Assembly: GCA_037957365.1 (NCBI GenBank)
Contig: JARHVA010002371.1
Location: 434,001 to 498,000, forward strand
Direction: 5' to 3'
Origin: Torreya grandis
Lineage: Eukaryota; Streptophyta; Pinopsida; Cupressales; Taxaceae
Length of the DNA: 64,000 bases
A model generated the notes under the pieces. It searched no databases. It had not been told where the DNA came from and worked only from the letters and a program-made list of their open reading frames with translations. The stretch's first letter is position 1; each line of letters begins with the position of its first letter. Both the position numbers and the translations under genes were made by a program. Below are positions 11,386-24,099 of this stretch, piece by piece.

Positions 11386-11397
11386 AAAAGGGGCAAA
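11386..11397 (+). other. polypurine tract of the Tat-like element
   Basis: AAAAAGGGGCAAA directly precedes TGTAGACACC, the start of the LTR. A purine run abutting TG is where second-strand DNA synthesis is primed in LTR retrotransposons. This fixes the + orientation and the LTR start. Confidence 0.8.
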
Positions 11398-11515
11398 TGT
11401 AGACACCGTAATTATGTCTAACCCTTGTCATCCTCCCCTTAACCCCCATTTTAGTTTTCCACACCTATTTAACCCATGTCGACCATTTTCCTACGAGCCT
11501 TGACCCTGGCAGCAT

Positions 11516-11523
11516 ATAAAAAT
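11516..11523 (+). promoter_or_regulatory. TATA box of the gypsy LTR promoter
   Basis: TATAAAAT about 118 bp into the LTR, in the position expected for the U3 promoter driving the genomic RNA. The transcript would start about 30 bp further on, placing both LTR palindrome arrays in the transcribed R/U5 leader. Confidence 0.55.
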
Positions 11524-11565
11524 GAGTAGAAAGCTAAAGTTAGCCTTTTGTCCCCATTCTGCATC

Positions 11566-11650
11566 TATCGATGTCGGTCACTACCCAACTGACATCGCCG
11601 ACATCGGTCACTTATCGGCCGACGTCGGTAGCCCTGCTGGCATCAGTTAT
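11566..11650. repeat. palindrome array 3 in the gypsy LTR
   Basis: Four to five copies: ATCGATGTCGGTCACTAC, CTGACATCGCC, GACATCGGTCACTTATC, GGCCGACGTCGGTAGC, GCTGGCATCAGTTA. Spacing 17-22 bp. It lies just after the predicted transcription start of the LTR. Confidence 0.8.
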
Positions 11651-12263
11651 CCTTAACACTGTGTTCTCGACCTGAACGTAGGAACCGTTATCTGTTATCC
11701 ATTATCCATTCGGTTGCCAATCCGTATCTCGATCGATTATCGGACCTTCTTTCGTATCAATCAGCGACCTCTTCATTCGAACAATCAACCAATTCTTGCA
11801 TCCAACCAATTCTTGCATCTAACCAATCTACATCCAATCTCTCGCATTCTCTCTCTCTGGTACAGGTATTCTACTTTGGTCATCTTGTTGGAGGTCTACT
11901 ACATCAAAATTCTACGACACAGTAACAACGTCAATCATGTCTCTGACTCTATTTTTAGCGTATAACAGGTAAGCTTTGCTCTGTGTTTTTGTTTTACTCT
12001 CTGGTTATTGTTTTTCATTTGATTTCATTACCTAGATTTAGAGTTAGACCATAACCCCGACCTTATTTCCACCCATATCACCTCTATCCACCCTGTCTGG
12101 AAAATACAGTCTATAACTCTACCTAGATCCCTGTACAAATCCCTCAAACAAATCTCTCTGACTCCTAAACTGGCTTCCTGAAACCTCAGACAAAAACTTC
12201 AGACCCTTCTGCAATCCAAAAACTCTATCCAGACCCGACCAGACCCTGTCCAAAACTATTTCC

Positions 12264-12365
12264 CTGACCGATGCCGGTCACTACCTCGACCGACGCCGGC
12301 ACTTCAACCGACGTCGGCACTCTTCTTGACCGACGCAGGCACAGAGACTGACATCGGCGACTGAG
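12264..12365. repeat. palindrome array 4 in the gypsy LTR
   Basis: Five copies in about 100 bp: GACCGATGCCGGTCACTACC, GACCGACGCCGGCACTTC, AACCGACGTCGGCACTC, GACCGACGCAGGCACAG, ACTGACATCGGCGACTG, at 18-23 bp spacing. It is the cleanest tandem example of the motif, with a variable spacer after each palindrome. Confidence 0.85.
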
Positions 12366-12516
12366 CAGAGTAGTTTGCTACATATCAGGTACGCATTCTA
12401 CTTTTTATCTTTTATTTGCTTTCATTCTGTCTTTCATTATTTCTACTTCAGTTAAATATTCTATTTTTTTAATTAGTGGGTTGATATCCCTTAAGGAAGT
12501 CTTCGTACTTCAGGGA

Positions 12517-12532
12517 TCAAGCATTTGCTTGA
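12517..12532. other. short perfect hairpin near the LTR end
   Basis: TCAAGCA-TT-TGCTTGA is a 7-bp stem with a 2-nt loop. It sits just after a second imperfect stem (ATCCCT...AGGGAT, about 12,486-12,516). In an LTR this could be part of the R-region RNA structure; no further support. Confidence 0.5.
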
Positions 12533-13099
12533 CAACCCACCGTCTCTTTGTCTAAAATTTTTTCGTGTTTAGTCTCTTTTTCTTCACAGGTGTCATTCCT
12601 CCACAGCCAAAGAGGAGTACCTTCTAATGTCTGATTTCGGTGTGCACGACTATATCCGGGTATCTTCTAACCCTAAACCATCTCTTAGTTTCTCATTTCT
12701 ATCTTTTGAATGTGAAAGTGAAATTAGTGTAGAAACAATTAATAAGGCAATTTAAAGCTTGTCCCACTAAACTTCATGAAAACAAATGAAGAAAATAAAT
12801 GCTATTGTAAGCTGCCTCTTAGCATAATATAAAAAATTCTTGAATGTGCTCATAAGGGTCACCCTTTCCTTTATATTTATCAAATTTGGGTGCCTAAAAA
12901 TGAGGCAAAAAGGGGACTTGGAGAATATTCAAATAGATTGGATATGGACATATCTTGTCAAATTTGTACTTATTGATTTTTTTTCTTGACATAATTTATT
13001 TCATTGAATTCTAATCTTGCATGTTTGGTGCATTGGTGGGTGGAATATAATTTTTTTGGGGTGGTATGTGCCCCTAGTGCATGAATTTGTTAGGAATAT

Positions 13100-13990
13100 A
13101 CACCTTATGATCCACAACCTTATTTTCATTTGCTCCTTGAGTCAAATAAGTAAGCCATTGATTTTTGGGTGAAAAAAATTCCTTGAAGTCAATTTTATTA
13201 AATTATAAATGTTCTATTGGTTTTGGGGAGTCCATGGTCTATTTATAAAAGTACATGTTGGTTGAGATGAACTAACTAATTTTTTTTGAATAATTTCCTC
13301 AATACGTACTAAATGTTTTGGTCCTTGGTTTTGTGAATAAACAAGAGGCTCTTAACGATTTAAAAATTTATGCTCTATGTCTAGCGAATCATGTTGTATA
13401 ACATCTTTGGACTTAGTTTGTTCAATTGATACATCTTGATCCATCATATTTGTGTTCTCAATTAAATTGTGTTGTGTTGGTTCAACCACATTTCCTTATT
13501 CCTTGGAAGCGTCGTTGTGTATAGAAGTGGAAACTAATGAGTTTTTCAAGTCTATAATAAGTTGGTTTGCATATCCTTGAATTATATTTTTGATCTTGGT
13601 GACAATATTTTGATCATTATGTGTTAACTTTACAAACACTTCTTTTCCTTCTCTAGAAGAAACAACGTTTATTTTAGCAATGTGAGTGAGGGATTGTTCT
13701 CATTTTTGTTCTTCTACCCTAACCAAGGTATGCAATTGTTATATAGGAAATTCTAATGGCAATATAACACTAGATTTAATCAACCTTAGGAGTGCTTCAT
13801 CTTTGTCCTCTAGGAGTTGATGTTCAGAGTAATCTTCCTTAGATCCCACAGTCGTGGGAATGTCCTCAAATACCATAGAATTATCGTATCCATCATAAAA
13901 GTGATCCTCCTCATAGGTAGGGCTATAAGATACCACATTATGAGTGTACCTTTGCATCATGGCTAAAATATTGTTCTCTATGTTTGGCAA
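13100..13990 (-). pseudogene. decayed unidentified reading frame of block A
   Basis: Read on the - strand, 13,990-13,739 is open (83 residues, rich in Asp, Glu, Tyr). After one stop the same style of protein continues through about 13,500 (REGKEVFVKLTHNDQNIVTK) and on to about 13,100, with stops near 13,680 and 13,490. I do not recognise a family. It may be a gag-like or accessory protein of the element, because it lies downstream of the - strand promoter-like region. Its acidic, repeat-poor composition differs from the matching frame in block B. Confidence 0.35.
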
Positions 13991-15853
13991 GATTTGGAAT
14001 ATGTTTTACAAACATTAACAAGGTGTGTTTTGATTTTCTCCAAACAAATGGCAAGGTAACAAAGAGACCATAATAAAAATAAGGTGGTGTAGTACCACAT
14101 AATTATAATAAATATTTCATGAATTTACTCAACTTTGGTGGGTTGAAATCATTAAATTAGAGGAGGGTATGATAACTCAAAAACCTAAGTGTAAATTAGT
14201 ACACCAAATGTAGGGTTAGAGATACTTCAATATCATAAAAGCTAATTCAACTTCGATGAGTTGATACTATAAAATTAGAAGAAATTCCTTTGGATAAGGA
14301 AGGTAAAACTATGAACTAAGAAACTGAAGATGTGAAAACACACAAGAATTCCTAAGTATAAAACTAAAACCAAACATGCAGCACAATGCCACCACATTGT
14401 AATAGGAGGTAGAATAAAATGTTTGAGAAAAGTATTTTAGGATTCATCATGTGTGTAATTATTATCTGATGTTTTGAGTAACAAATGTGTACTCATCCTT
14501 AGGGAAAGAAATAAAAAAATAAAATGTTATTTCATGGATTAAATATCCCAAACCAACCCAACATAAATAATGTTCAAAAACACCTAAACATGGAGAAGGT
14601 CGACCACCCCAAAAAGATAAATGGAATAAAGAAAAATATGTTTTTTTACCTATATTTAATATGATTTAGAATAAAATGTGTTCTATAAGTTAGAATGTAA
14701 GTGACACACAAGATAACCTAAGTTCACAATGATAAAATGACGATGAGTCTATAAAATGGCCTTCAATCCAAATGGGAAATCGTATACAAGTTAACTCAAA
14801 CCAAGTGAAAATGGTAAACCAATTAACATGTTCGCCCAAAACTTAGAAAGGTGAGATTATGAATTTGAATTAAAAAGTGAAGGACTTAAATATTTTTGGA
14901 AAATGGTTTAGACTCAAATGGGTAGCATAACAACATTGTTTAAACAATACAAACACAATATTTAAAATGAGAATTTGAACAAGGAAAAAAGATGATTTGG
15001 ATTTGGTCAACATAATTACTCCTTGTTCAAATAAAATGGTGGATAAAAAATGTTTTTAGTTGACGTGTTTTTTTTACAAATAAGTTTTAGACTCAAATCA
15101 AGACCAATCAAGTAAAGGAAAAGAAAAATACAACTATAAGCCCTAAATTGACAAGGTTGCTTCATATTACTAAAAGCCATCTATATACATGCTCTTGAGA
15201 GGATTTTAAGTGTTAATACAAATATAAAAGCACATGAAGTAGTAGGTTTTTACACCCCTTCTCCCAAGAGATTGTAAGATGACATGGACCTTCGGGCTAC
15301 TCACCCTACATCAATAATATGTCCATAACAAGTGGGATTGTTCTAAAACTTAAACTTTTGACTATCTAGATGGTCCCAAGTGTGATTAACACTAGATATG
15401 CCTCACATAAATTGAGTTTTTACTAATTAACTTACTATGTGAGGGTCTATTTCTTTTCATAGTGATTCTATTCATGTACTGCTTAGTGGAATCCTCTGGT
15501 TAACTAGACTTGACTCAAGTTTTCATTATAAAAGAAGAAGTTAGCCACTCAACCCCCTAGATATCATAGTATACATGCCCTAATTTATATACCCCAACAT
15601 GGAATGGGGTTGAAATAATGTCAGGAGATTAAACTCCAGGTCAAAGCTTCCCTAAAGAACTCATGAAGAAGCTATGAACTCCCCTTCACAAGCCAAGCTG
15701 CATAAAATAAAACTAAGTGAAAAGACTTTATAGGTTGATTTTAGATCACCTAAACTATGTGGGTTTTGGGGAGAGACTTGAAAACATTCTTTTCATGCCT
15801 TAATCAAAGGCACAATTACAAATAAAAGGCACTTTTGGTCACCCAAGTTACCT

Positions 15854-15872
15854 AAAGGGGACGGGGGGAGAG
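15854..15872 (+). other. conserved purine-rich tract in block A
   Basis: AAAGGGG-AC-GGGGGGAGAG is followed by CATGCATGC. The same tract occurs in block B at about 23,718-23,735 with the same flanks. It looks like a polypurine tract, but on the strand opposite to the LTR terminus and TATA boxes, so its role is unclear. Confidence 0.4.
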
Positions 15873-16249
15873 CATGCATGCACTCTTTGTTTTGCATAAA
15901 AAATAAACAAGTGATAGATGATCTTACATAAAACAACACACTTTTGAAAAATTAGAAATTTAAGTTTAAATTTTATGCACCAAAATTGATGTGTTTGATG
16001 AAGTTTTTCTCCCCTTGGCCTTAGTTGTAAACTTTGAAAAGCTTCACAAAACAACTTAACTTAAAAACATCTAGGTTCTTTCTAAACACGAAAGGGAAGG
16101 TTCAAAACTTAATCATGTTCAAATTTGTCACTTTTCCACCTATGTGACCTACAAATGTTAGAGGGTTTCTTTCTACTTTGAAGCAAAATCATTAATGAAA
16201 CAAACAAGTTTTGAAAACTTGTTCTCAAGTTCTCTATTTTTCTTACACA

Positions 16250-16581
16250 AAGACCGATGTCAGTCAATAGTGACCAATGTCAGTTACAATAAGATCGATA
16301 CTAATCATAAATGAATTGATATCAGTTGATAAAAATTGATGTCGATTACCTATAAACCCTTAGGCAAAAAACTTTTGTTATCCCAAGGTTAGTATAAAAT
16401 CTCTAGCAAATCTCTAGATCAAGGAATAAAATGTTCAGATAGAGACATAAAAACCAAAATATTCAACTTACAATCTCTAAAAAAGATTTAAAATCTAATT
16501 TTTCTATCATGTTTTTCCCTATAATAGAATTGATTTTGGTTAGATAGGACTAATGTTGGTTATACAGAATCGATATCGGTC
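16250..16581. repeat. palindrome array 5 in block A
   Basis: Degenerate copies of the same motif: GACCGATGTCAGTCA, GACCAATGTCAGTTA, GATCGATACTAATC, TTGATATCAGTTGAT, TTGATGTCGATTA (16,250-16,350), then a second group at 16,536-16,581 ending CGATATCGGTCATTG. Most CpGs have become TpG or CpA, as expected for an old methylated copy. Confidence 0.65.
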
Positions 16582-18004
16582 ATTGTGTAAACTGTGTGTC
16601 AACAAAGAGCCAAAAACACTTTAAAATGATGATAAAAATTGATTTTTAAGAATTTTTACTGACTTTTTAGGAAATATAAGATTTCCAAGTTGGCCTCCTT
16701 TCTTGAATGGGATGTGTGGTCCCATCAGGCATGCCAAGATGTAGATATGGATTAAAAAGATAGCTATATCAAGCATTAATCAAGAAAACTTAAGAAAAAT
16801 GCATAAGAACACAACTAGTTAAGCCACCTCTTTCGACAGGGTTTGGCAAATGAAAATTAAAAGTTAATAAAAGAAAGTATACATAATACCTTGCCAAGAG
16901 CATCCCACCATCTAAATGTGGCTCAAAACATGATTTTCCCCTTGATTTCATGCTCAAGTCTTTGCCAATGATGCAAGCCAAAGCTCCCCCATCATCTCTT
17001 GTCCACCAATGAAACTAGGCTCATGCTATGAAATCAAATGTATGCCTATCAATGAAACTATCCTATTGAAAATTAATCATAATAAACACTACACACAAAT
17101 GGCTTTTAGAGAGAATTTTGCATAATAAGTTTACATAAATGAAGCTTAAAAATGGTGGTCTTGGCCCTCTTATTTATAGATTGTTTAATTTGATCAGAAT
17201 GAACCATGACCATCCACCTTGAAATCAAGATGTGTGGCCAAGAATCCATTCAATTTTGGAGGCCTAAATCATAAATACCCTCATAAATATTTAGAAGGAA
17301 GGGGCATTAAAGAGGCATGGGAGGCCTTAAACCTGATACTTGTTACATGTATGGCTTATGGATGGCACCCCACAAATGATGTCATTTGATGATGCAAATA
17401 ATAAGAATCAATTTACAACTAAAAGATATTCAATAAATTCCATGGATTTTCCACTTAAGCTCTTGATTTGGATTAATTTGCCTAAGTGAGATTAATCAGA
17501 TTTTTATGCAATTCTTTGGAAATTGGTTGCACGTTATTAATCAAACTAGTTATAATTTCATATTACTAGGTTATAATTTGACCGGAGAGGAAATAGAAGG
17601 GGATGTTAGTTGTGTATAGACTAATATCCCATTTAGGACATTGTCAACACAAAATAACACATGTATGTGTCATGTGCTTCTAAATTAAAAGAAAAGAGTG
17701 ATCTAGAGCACCAAAATGTACTTTCATCATTTTGACTCAAAATAGTTTGAGAAAATTTAATAATCATATAAAATTCATTTCCCTATTTAGGAATATGTTA
17801 GCCTAAATTGGCACTTGTATATGACAAGATCAAACCATTTAGTACATTTAAGTGATTTTAGATTAATTTATGCATTTTCACAAATTTTGAGTAAGAGTGA
17901 TAATTTCAGCACAATGGTGTTAGGAAATGGATGTCTACAACAAGTACTCACACATGAACTAGGTTCATAATAATTACTACATCTAAAGATAAGAATGAGA
18001 ATGT

Positions 18005-18645
18005 GCTTTCAAAATAGTGAGAGAGTAAATAACATGTAAAATAATAAGAGTGTAAAATGAAGCCAAGTGGTCATTGGTGTATCAAATTCAAATACATAAT
18101 GATTACAACATGAACTCACAAAATGGCAAGAGTATACAACCTAAGACCAATAAGGATGTGGAAACTAATGGAAAAGTGGTTACTTGTGAAATAGTTAGGA
18201 ATCCTAGAATCCTTAATGCAAAGAAGTGGTCTAAAAGAACAAAATGTGTGGCTAAGCTAACCTAAGATACCCCATGTATCCAAGTGCTACCTACATAGTC
18301 TGTGTTAACCTCAGTTTGATGTAATTATCTCAAAAATGGGAGGAAAAGGACCACAGTGGTCTAGAAATAAAATTGAACAAATAAGATGGCCTATCCCAAA
18401 AAAATTTGATAGCTTTATATCTCGCATGGAAATTCTAAGCCAAATTTCATGATTTTGTGATGTTTAGGATTTTCTATGTCTTTTACCAATGTTTTTGTAA
18501 TTTTCTAAGTATCTCAACTCAATTGAGAATTATGAGATACAAAATGGTACAACTTACAAAATGGTGAGAGCATGGCTTAAACATGCTCAAAAAATAGTGA
18601 GAGTATGGCAAAGGGTTACTCGCAAAATAGTAAGAGCATTGGCAA
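18005..18645 (-). repeat. dispersed 24-bp repeats (TGGTGAGAGCATGGC type)
   Basis: Copies of CTCACAAAATGGTGAGAGCATGGC-like sequence occur near 18,005, 18,034, 18,114, 18,552, 18,589 and 18,620, diverged and unevenly spaced. They appear to be the decayed end of a repetitive coding region read on the - strand. Confidence 0.5.
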
Positions 18646-18839
18646 AAGGTGACTAAGATGACCTCAATGTGAATTGAGTGATACCTAAATAGTCCTAGAA
18701 TGGGACCTCAAATCATTGTAGTTTTGCTTACAACAAAGTAACTCGATTAGATAGCAGCAAATTCAAAAATTAAGCAAATGACACAGTATATAACATGAAT
18801 AGTATGGTGATGCAGCAAGGCATGGTAAAAGATATTACT

Positions 18840-20803
18840 CATAATCTGCCTACAAATGGTTATAATTAGGGAATAATTACATAGGTCAATGATATTAATT
18901 TACCCAAAGGTGGTTATAATTAGTAGCATGGGGTGAGACACAAATTTGCCCAAAGATGGTTATAATCAGTAGGACCCATAATGAAATAAAACAACCAATG
19001 AAGGATGCAATTACCAAACCACTTTCATATTGGTCCAAGATACTAAATTTGTCTACAATACTAAATCAACTACTGAAACTATGTCTAAATATCCTTGTTG
19101 AAGGTACCCGAAGAACAAATAGATTGGAAACAAGGTCAAAAAGGGTGGGGAGGGAGGGTAGAATAAATTCGATCAATAGGGATGGTATGGAAAGAATGGT
19201 AAGGTGAATGGAAAATGAAAAAGGTAAGGCAAATGGCAAAGTAAAGATGTGGTTATTTTGTTCTTGTTAATGGGGAGATGTTCATCCTGATTAGCATATA
19301 ATATGACCAAAATAGTCAACTATGTAAATTGTTATCCCACACCCCTTTTGAATAATTACTCCATCAAGAACCTACTACTGATTTGGACTTCAATAATGCT
19401 ATTGTGATCTTTATTAGTCTTTGATTTTATTTTCTTAAAACTTCTAGACAAGATGTTTTTGTAGCCTCTGTAAAGGAAAGTGTGGCTAAGGATGGTAAAT
19501 ATGAATAAGCAATGGATGAAATGTCTGATTTGGCACTGGAGAGATGGATCATAATGGAATGTATAATGGTTGGGAAACAAATGAAGATCAATATTGTAAG
19601 GCACATACCATGTTGTTGATTCCATTTTAAACATAATTTTGGTTGTGGTAGGGCCAAAGAGTTTAGAATATGCTCTCAATAGGACCATTAGATTTTTCTA
19701 TTATTTAGGCCTAAGAGTAGATGCCATTTGATTATATTGTAGATTAGAAGTTGTACTAATGTTATCTTTGATAATGTATTCATCAAGCATTGAATAAGTG
19801 TTGTCTCAACTATTGGTACCTCAAAGAGGTTTTTACCAATAAAATTATCTTGATTGTCCCATGGTGCCTCCAAGAAGGTTTCACTAAGGAACATTGACTT
19901 TTGACTTTGATTGTATTATAGCACCTTAAACAAGGTTTGACTAGAATATGTTGAGTTTGGAATTTGATTGCCCCCTAGTGCCTCAAAAAAGGTTTCACTA
20001 GGATATTTTTCTTCTTCTACATGAATGTGGTCTTGGTCCCCCTAATATTCTACAAATGATATGTCGCCATGGATGCAGTTTAACAAGGTGTGACTCTATT
20101 GGTCCCAATCAACATTTGTGGGAGGTGGAATGTCAATATAATGACTATGTTGGGTGGTTTTAATGAAATATGGAATAGTAATAGGATGGGAATAGGCAAC
20201 ATAATCCCCATAGAAGATACTAAGAGAACTTATGTTGAAGCTGAAGCAATCATCCTCAAAAACCATGAAAGGATCACACATGTATTTAAATTGATCTATA
20301 AGGCATGTGTAACCAATGTTATAATATCCATGAATGTATTTTGATTCTGAAGCTAAGTTTGACTCAAGGGACTCTATATCTAATTTTGAGACTAACATTG
20401 ATTCTAATTTTGATGTTAAATCTGATATCGATTCAAAAATATAACCTAACATGAATGATGATTCTTCATCTGGTATTGTGGCAAAGATATTATGTTTAAT
20501 GTTTGGTATTAGACAAGTAATGGCCTAGGGTTGAACAATGGGCTCTTCCAAAATAGGCTTAGCTAATAAGGACTCCATAAATACTATCTCATCAAAGTGA
20601 AGCTTCTCAACAAAAATAAAATGGTCAATAAGCATTTCTACAAAGATTGGCTCATCAAAGTGAGGCTCCTTAAAAATAAGGCAATGGTCAAGATAATAAT
20701 TTTCCCAAAGGTAGTTATAATCATTATGGGGTGGCTCAATAAATATCATCTTATCAAATTGAGACTTCTCAACCAAAAGGAAAGGGTCAACAAGAAATTC
20801 CAT
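18840..20803 (-). pseudogene. decayed repeat-protein reading frame of block B
   Basis: The - strand frame 20,803-20,525 is open for 92 residues and built from about 21-residue repeats with the pattern D-x-F-x-F-V-E-x-x-H-F-D-E-x-x-F-x-E. The underlying 63-bp DNA repeats start near 20,593, 20,656, 20,755 and 20,818. A second repeat, N-x-Y-N-x-L-W-x-N, is encoded near 20,700 and again, decayed, near 18,850, 18,910 and 18,955. A third set of repeats (A-A-G-G-T-T-T-C-A-C-T core) lies at 19,820-20,010. Another - strand frame spans 20,452-20,096. No known family recognised. It may be the internal protein of a non-autonomous element. Confidence 0.4.
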
Positions 20804-20899
20804 AGATACTAGATTGTCAAAGTAAGGCTCCTTAAAAATATGGAAATGGCTAAAGGGTGATTCAAAATAGGTTAGCTCATCATAAATATGTGTTTAAAA

Positions 20900-22900
20900 A
20901 AAAACATCATGGATTAGTTGGTTCTCTTGGCCTTGGTTTACAATTGGTCATAAAATATCATATTTTAACACTTCTTGGTTTTTGAATGATGGCTCTTAGA
21001 GAGGTAATGGTTGGCTCTATTGTGGCTCGATGAACAACTTATATTTTCTAAAATGGGGGAAGATTGGCTATGGATGGATAATTAATTATGGTTCAATAAT
21101 GATCTTTTTTTAAATAGGTTCCTTTATGATGGGCTCAACAAAAGTTGGTTACGAGTCTAGGATGGTAACTATGATCCATCTAGTCACAATTGTGCAACCT
21201 TATTTAGATAATGAGGTACCAGATTTAAAAGGGGATGGAAAGTTAATGAAATGTCATTATGAATCTTTTTTATTTATGTAATCCAAAATAAAATGGCCTA
21301 TAATGGTAATGAAAGGGCATTATGAAGCTTGGTTGTTGATGTAAGCCAAAGGAAGTGGGCCTGGAATGGTAATGAATGGGCACTATGGAGCTTAGTTGAT
21401 AGTGTAGGTTAACTGAGGGCCTAGAAAGATAATCCTTTAGAATTGTGAATCTTGGTTGCTATCATACGTCAAAGGAGGAGGGCCTAAAATGGTAATCTTG
21501 GTGTATTTTAGAGCTTGGATACTAGCATAGACTAAATGAGGGTTACTGGCATAGGTAGGGGATCAGGTATCGTTATCATTAAAAGGGTGAACTTAGTACT
21601 TTAATTGGCCCAAATAAGGGTGATCTTGACATATTATAATTGGCATAACTAGATTTGTTAATTAGCCCAAATAGGGTGATCTTGGTTTATGAAAAAGGTT
21701 TGGGTCTAGGTCTACGTTTGAAATTAAAATTGGTCTAGGAATAGGTACTCAGTCTATTGTTGCAGATGGTTTAAACTTAGCCTAGAATGGAGTTCTTCTC
21801 AAAAATTGGAAATGATAAACTCAATCTAAATATCTTCAAGGTCTAATGTCAAATTTCTCTTACAATTGGTCAAAGAAATGGTAAAATCTAAATCCTAGCT
21901 TTTGGCAAAGTGTTTCAAACAACTCCAACCTAGGTCTAAAAATAGAAAATGTTGTTGAGTATTTGGGAACAAAGCACAAAGATAAGCTCAAAATGTCATG
22001 AAAAAATTCTAAACTATGGCAAATTCTAAGTCTTTGGGAACATGGCATAAAGCTAGACTTGAAAACACGCTAGGTCTAAAAATGAAAGGTAAAATGCTAG
22101 GTCTAACAATTTAAAACACTTGGACTCAAACTAGGCATGCATATTTAAACACAAATTTGACCATAGGTAAAAGACATTGGACTTTAGGTATATGCATAAA
22201 GATAATTTGGAAAATCAATTCCAAGTAAGTAAAAATAAGAATGAGGAGTAAAACATTCAACTTCAAGTGACGAGCAAGACTCAAATGTAAACTAATCATG
22301 GTTAAGTTTGTACTTAGAAAGCGAGTTTTGACCTTAGTTCTAAGCAACAAAATAGATGTGAGTCATACAAAAAAATATTTCTTCCTAAATATAGGCAAAA
22401 TGATCTTCAAAGTAAGTAAGGAATTGGTCCAATTTGCACAATTCAAAAAGTAAGAGATAAATTCCTAGGCTAGAATTAGGTGAGGTATAGGCATAAACCA
22501 ATCAACGTTTGAATCTAAACCTCACAAGACCAATTTTGAACTTGTTTTGGAAGACTTAGGTTCTCAAATGGACAAAAAACTAGATCAAAATGAATGACAT
22601 AATGATACCAATCATAGACCAAAAGGCATACATGGTTTCGTACTTGCTTTGACATAAGGAAAAGGTTTTGAAATAAAAAAAGTAGCATAATGACACTATC
22701 TCACTCAAAAGGTATGACAATGGTTTTGTTTCAAAACTCAAAGTTAAAGACTTGGGATGAAATGGGTAGTAAAACAATGCCCCTTTAAAATAAGTGAGAC
22801 ACAAAAGTTTTGACAAATGTCTAAGGTAATGCATGGCATCAAATGGATGGCATAACACCTCTTCTAGGATAAAAAGTGGTGCACAGACATGACTTGATTT
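20900..22900. other. non-coding part of block B
   Basis: AT-rich sequence with recurring short phrases such as GCCTAGAATGGTAATGAATGGGC (near 21,300, 21,360 and 21,480) and GCCCAAATAGGGTGATCTTG (near 21,608 and 21,665). These are diverged tandem repeats. No open frame longer than about 110 codons and no recognisable protein. Confidence 0.5.
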
Positions 22901-24099
22901 GGGTGTGTTTTTAAATAACAAGAATATTTTTTAACTCAAAATAAATGTGCAAGTAAAAGGAAAAGACTCAAAAACACCTAAGTGTATCATCTTATTCCTA
23001 AAAACTGACAAGGTGGCTTTGTATTATCAAATTATGTCTATATACTCCTTGAGATGAAATAATTTGTTAATCTAAAAAAATAGATGCACATAAAAAGTAG
23101 GTTTTTTTTAGGGCCCCTCTTCTCTCAAGAGTTCGTATGATGACATGAAACTTTTGGCTACTTGTCCTGCATTGATAATATTTTGGTAGCAAGTGGTGTT
23201 TGTCTTAAAACTAAATGTTTTGCATGTTCTAAATATTCCCATGTGTGTGATTAACACTAGGGTAAAACATCTCATTTGAATCCAAGTTAATCAACTTGTT
23301 ATAAAAATGTCTTGTCCTTTTTATAACCACTACATTTGTCAATTTCTCAATATAGTGTGATGTCCTAATTAGGCCATTGTTCTGAGGGCAAAAATTGCTA
23401 ATGGAGTCAGTTTAACCACTCAAATAACATCTTAGCAATTTACTAGCTCAATTTTTATACCCCAATGTGGAGTGGGGTTGAAACAATGTCGAGAGATGAA
23501 TTCCTAGGTCAATGCTTCCCTAAATAACTTATGGGGAGTTTATGAAATCCTGCCCACAAGTCAAAATACAAGAAAGTAAAGATAGAAGGACATTAAGGTC
23601 ATTTTAGGATCACCCAAGTCATTCGATCTTGGGGAGTGCCTTTATGATATTCCTTTTATACTTGGATTAAGTGATAAAATTAATAGACAAAGCACTTTTA
23701 AGTCACCTAATTTTCCTAAAGGGGATTGGGGGAGAGCATATACGCTAAGTCTTTTTTACCTAAAACACATAATAAATAAACAAAATGATAAAATAGCAAG
23801 ATCTTAAGAGAACTTAGTCTAAGTTTGAGTTCATTTTTAAAACCATACACGAAATGTGACGTGAAGTTTATCCCCTTGGATTTTTTTGTTGATTTGAGGA
23901 CTTTGAAAAATAAAACAAAGTGACTAAATGATTTTTAAGCCCTAATTATACATGTGATTTGAACTTTTAAAGTGCTAAAAATGTCGTTCTTTGACCTTTG
24001 GATCCTGCAAAAAGTGTTAGTGGGTTTTCTTTCTTAGAAACTAAAATCCAAATGAGTAAATAAAAACTAAATTTTATCTATTGGGTTTTCTACCTTTTT

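Larger units (their letters stand above)
1..12690 (+). mobile_element. Ty3/gypsy LTR retrotransposon, Tat/Ogre-like, 5' truncated by the window
   Basis: A long retroelement read on the + strand. In order it shows the gag C-terminus, aspartic protease, a G-patch-like linker, reverse transcriptase, RNase H, a second archaeal-type RNase H, integrase, a 5-kb 3' region, a polypurine tract and a 3' LTR beginning TGTAGACACC. Two consecutive RNase H domains between RT and integrase are the known hallmark of the Tat lineage (Tat, Ogre, Retand). The 5' LTR and gag start lie left of the window, so no target-site duplication or LTR pair can be checked. Many in-frame stops, mostly TAG where CAG or TGG is expected, make it non-autonomous now. 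The right boundary is uncertain by about 100 bp. Confidence 0.88.
11398..12690 (+). repeat. 3' LTR of the Tat-like element (right end approximate)
   Basis: Begins TGTAGACACCGTAATTATG right after the polypurine tract. It contains a TATA box (11,516), two palindrome arrays (11,566-11,650 and 12,264-12,365) and hairpin-forming sequence near 12,490-12,532. The only other LTR is outside the window, so the right end cannot be set by comparison. The candidate end is ...CCTAAACCA at about 12,680; an earlier end at ...TTCTTCACA (12,588) is also possible. Confidence 0.65.
12711..17937 (-). mobile_element. block A: decayed LTR-type element remnant, - strand
   Basis: The right end reads ...GGATGTCTACA, i.e. 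TGTAGACATCC on the - strand, a typical LTR start. From about 14,700 to 17,937 it aligns by eye, at moderate identity and in the same order, with block B (22,560-25,560 plus 29,514-29,766). TATA-like sites on the - strand are conserved in both (TATATAAAT near 15,594; CTATAAATAA near 17,170). A palindrome array lies at 16,250-16,581, and a decayed - strand frame at 13,100-13,990. No second LTR, primer site or pol domain was found, so it is a partial or non-autonomous element of unknown superfamily, gypsy-like by its terminus. The rest of the 5.2 kb is AT-rich with no gene. Confidence 0.55.

Noticed and set aside
15854..15872. Polypurine tract marking a + strand LTR in block A
   Set aside because: The tract is conserved in block B, but the sequence after it does not start a shared LTR and the terminus and TATA boxes point to the - strand.
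17938..22940. Interior of one element whose two LTRs would be blocks A and B
   Set aside because: No polypurine tract at the A terminus on the - strand, A and B are too diverged to be an LTR pair of one insertion by eye, and their homology extends beyond the LTR-like part into coding remnants.
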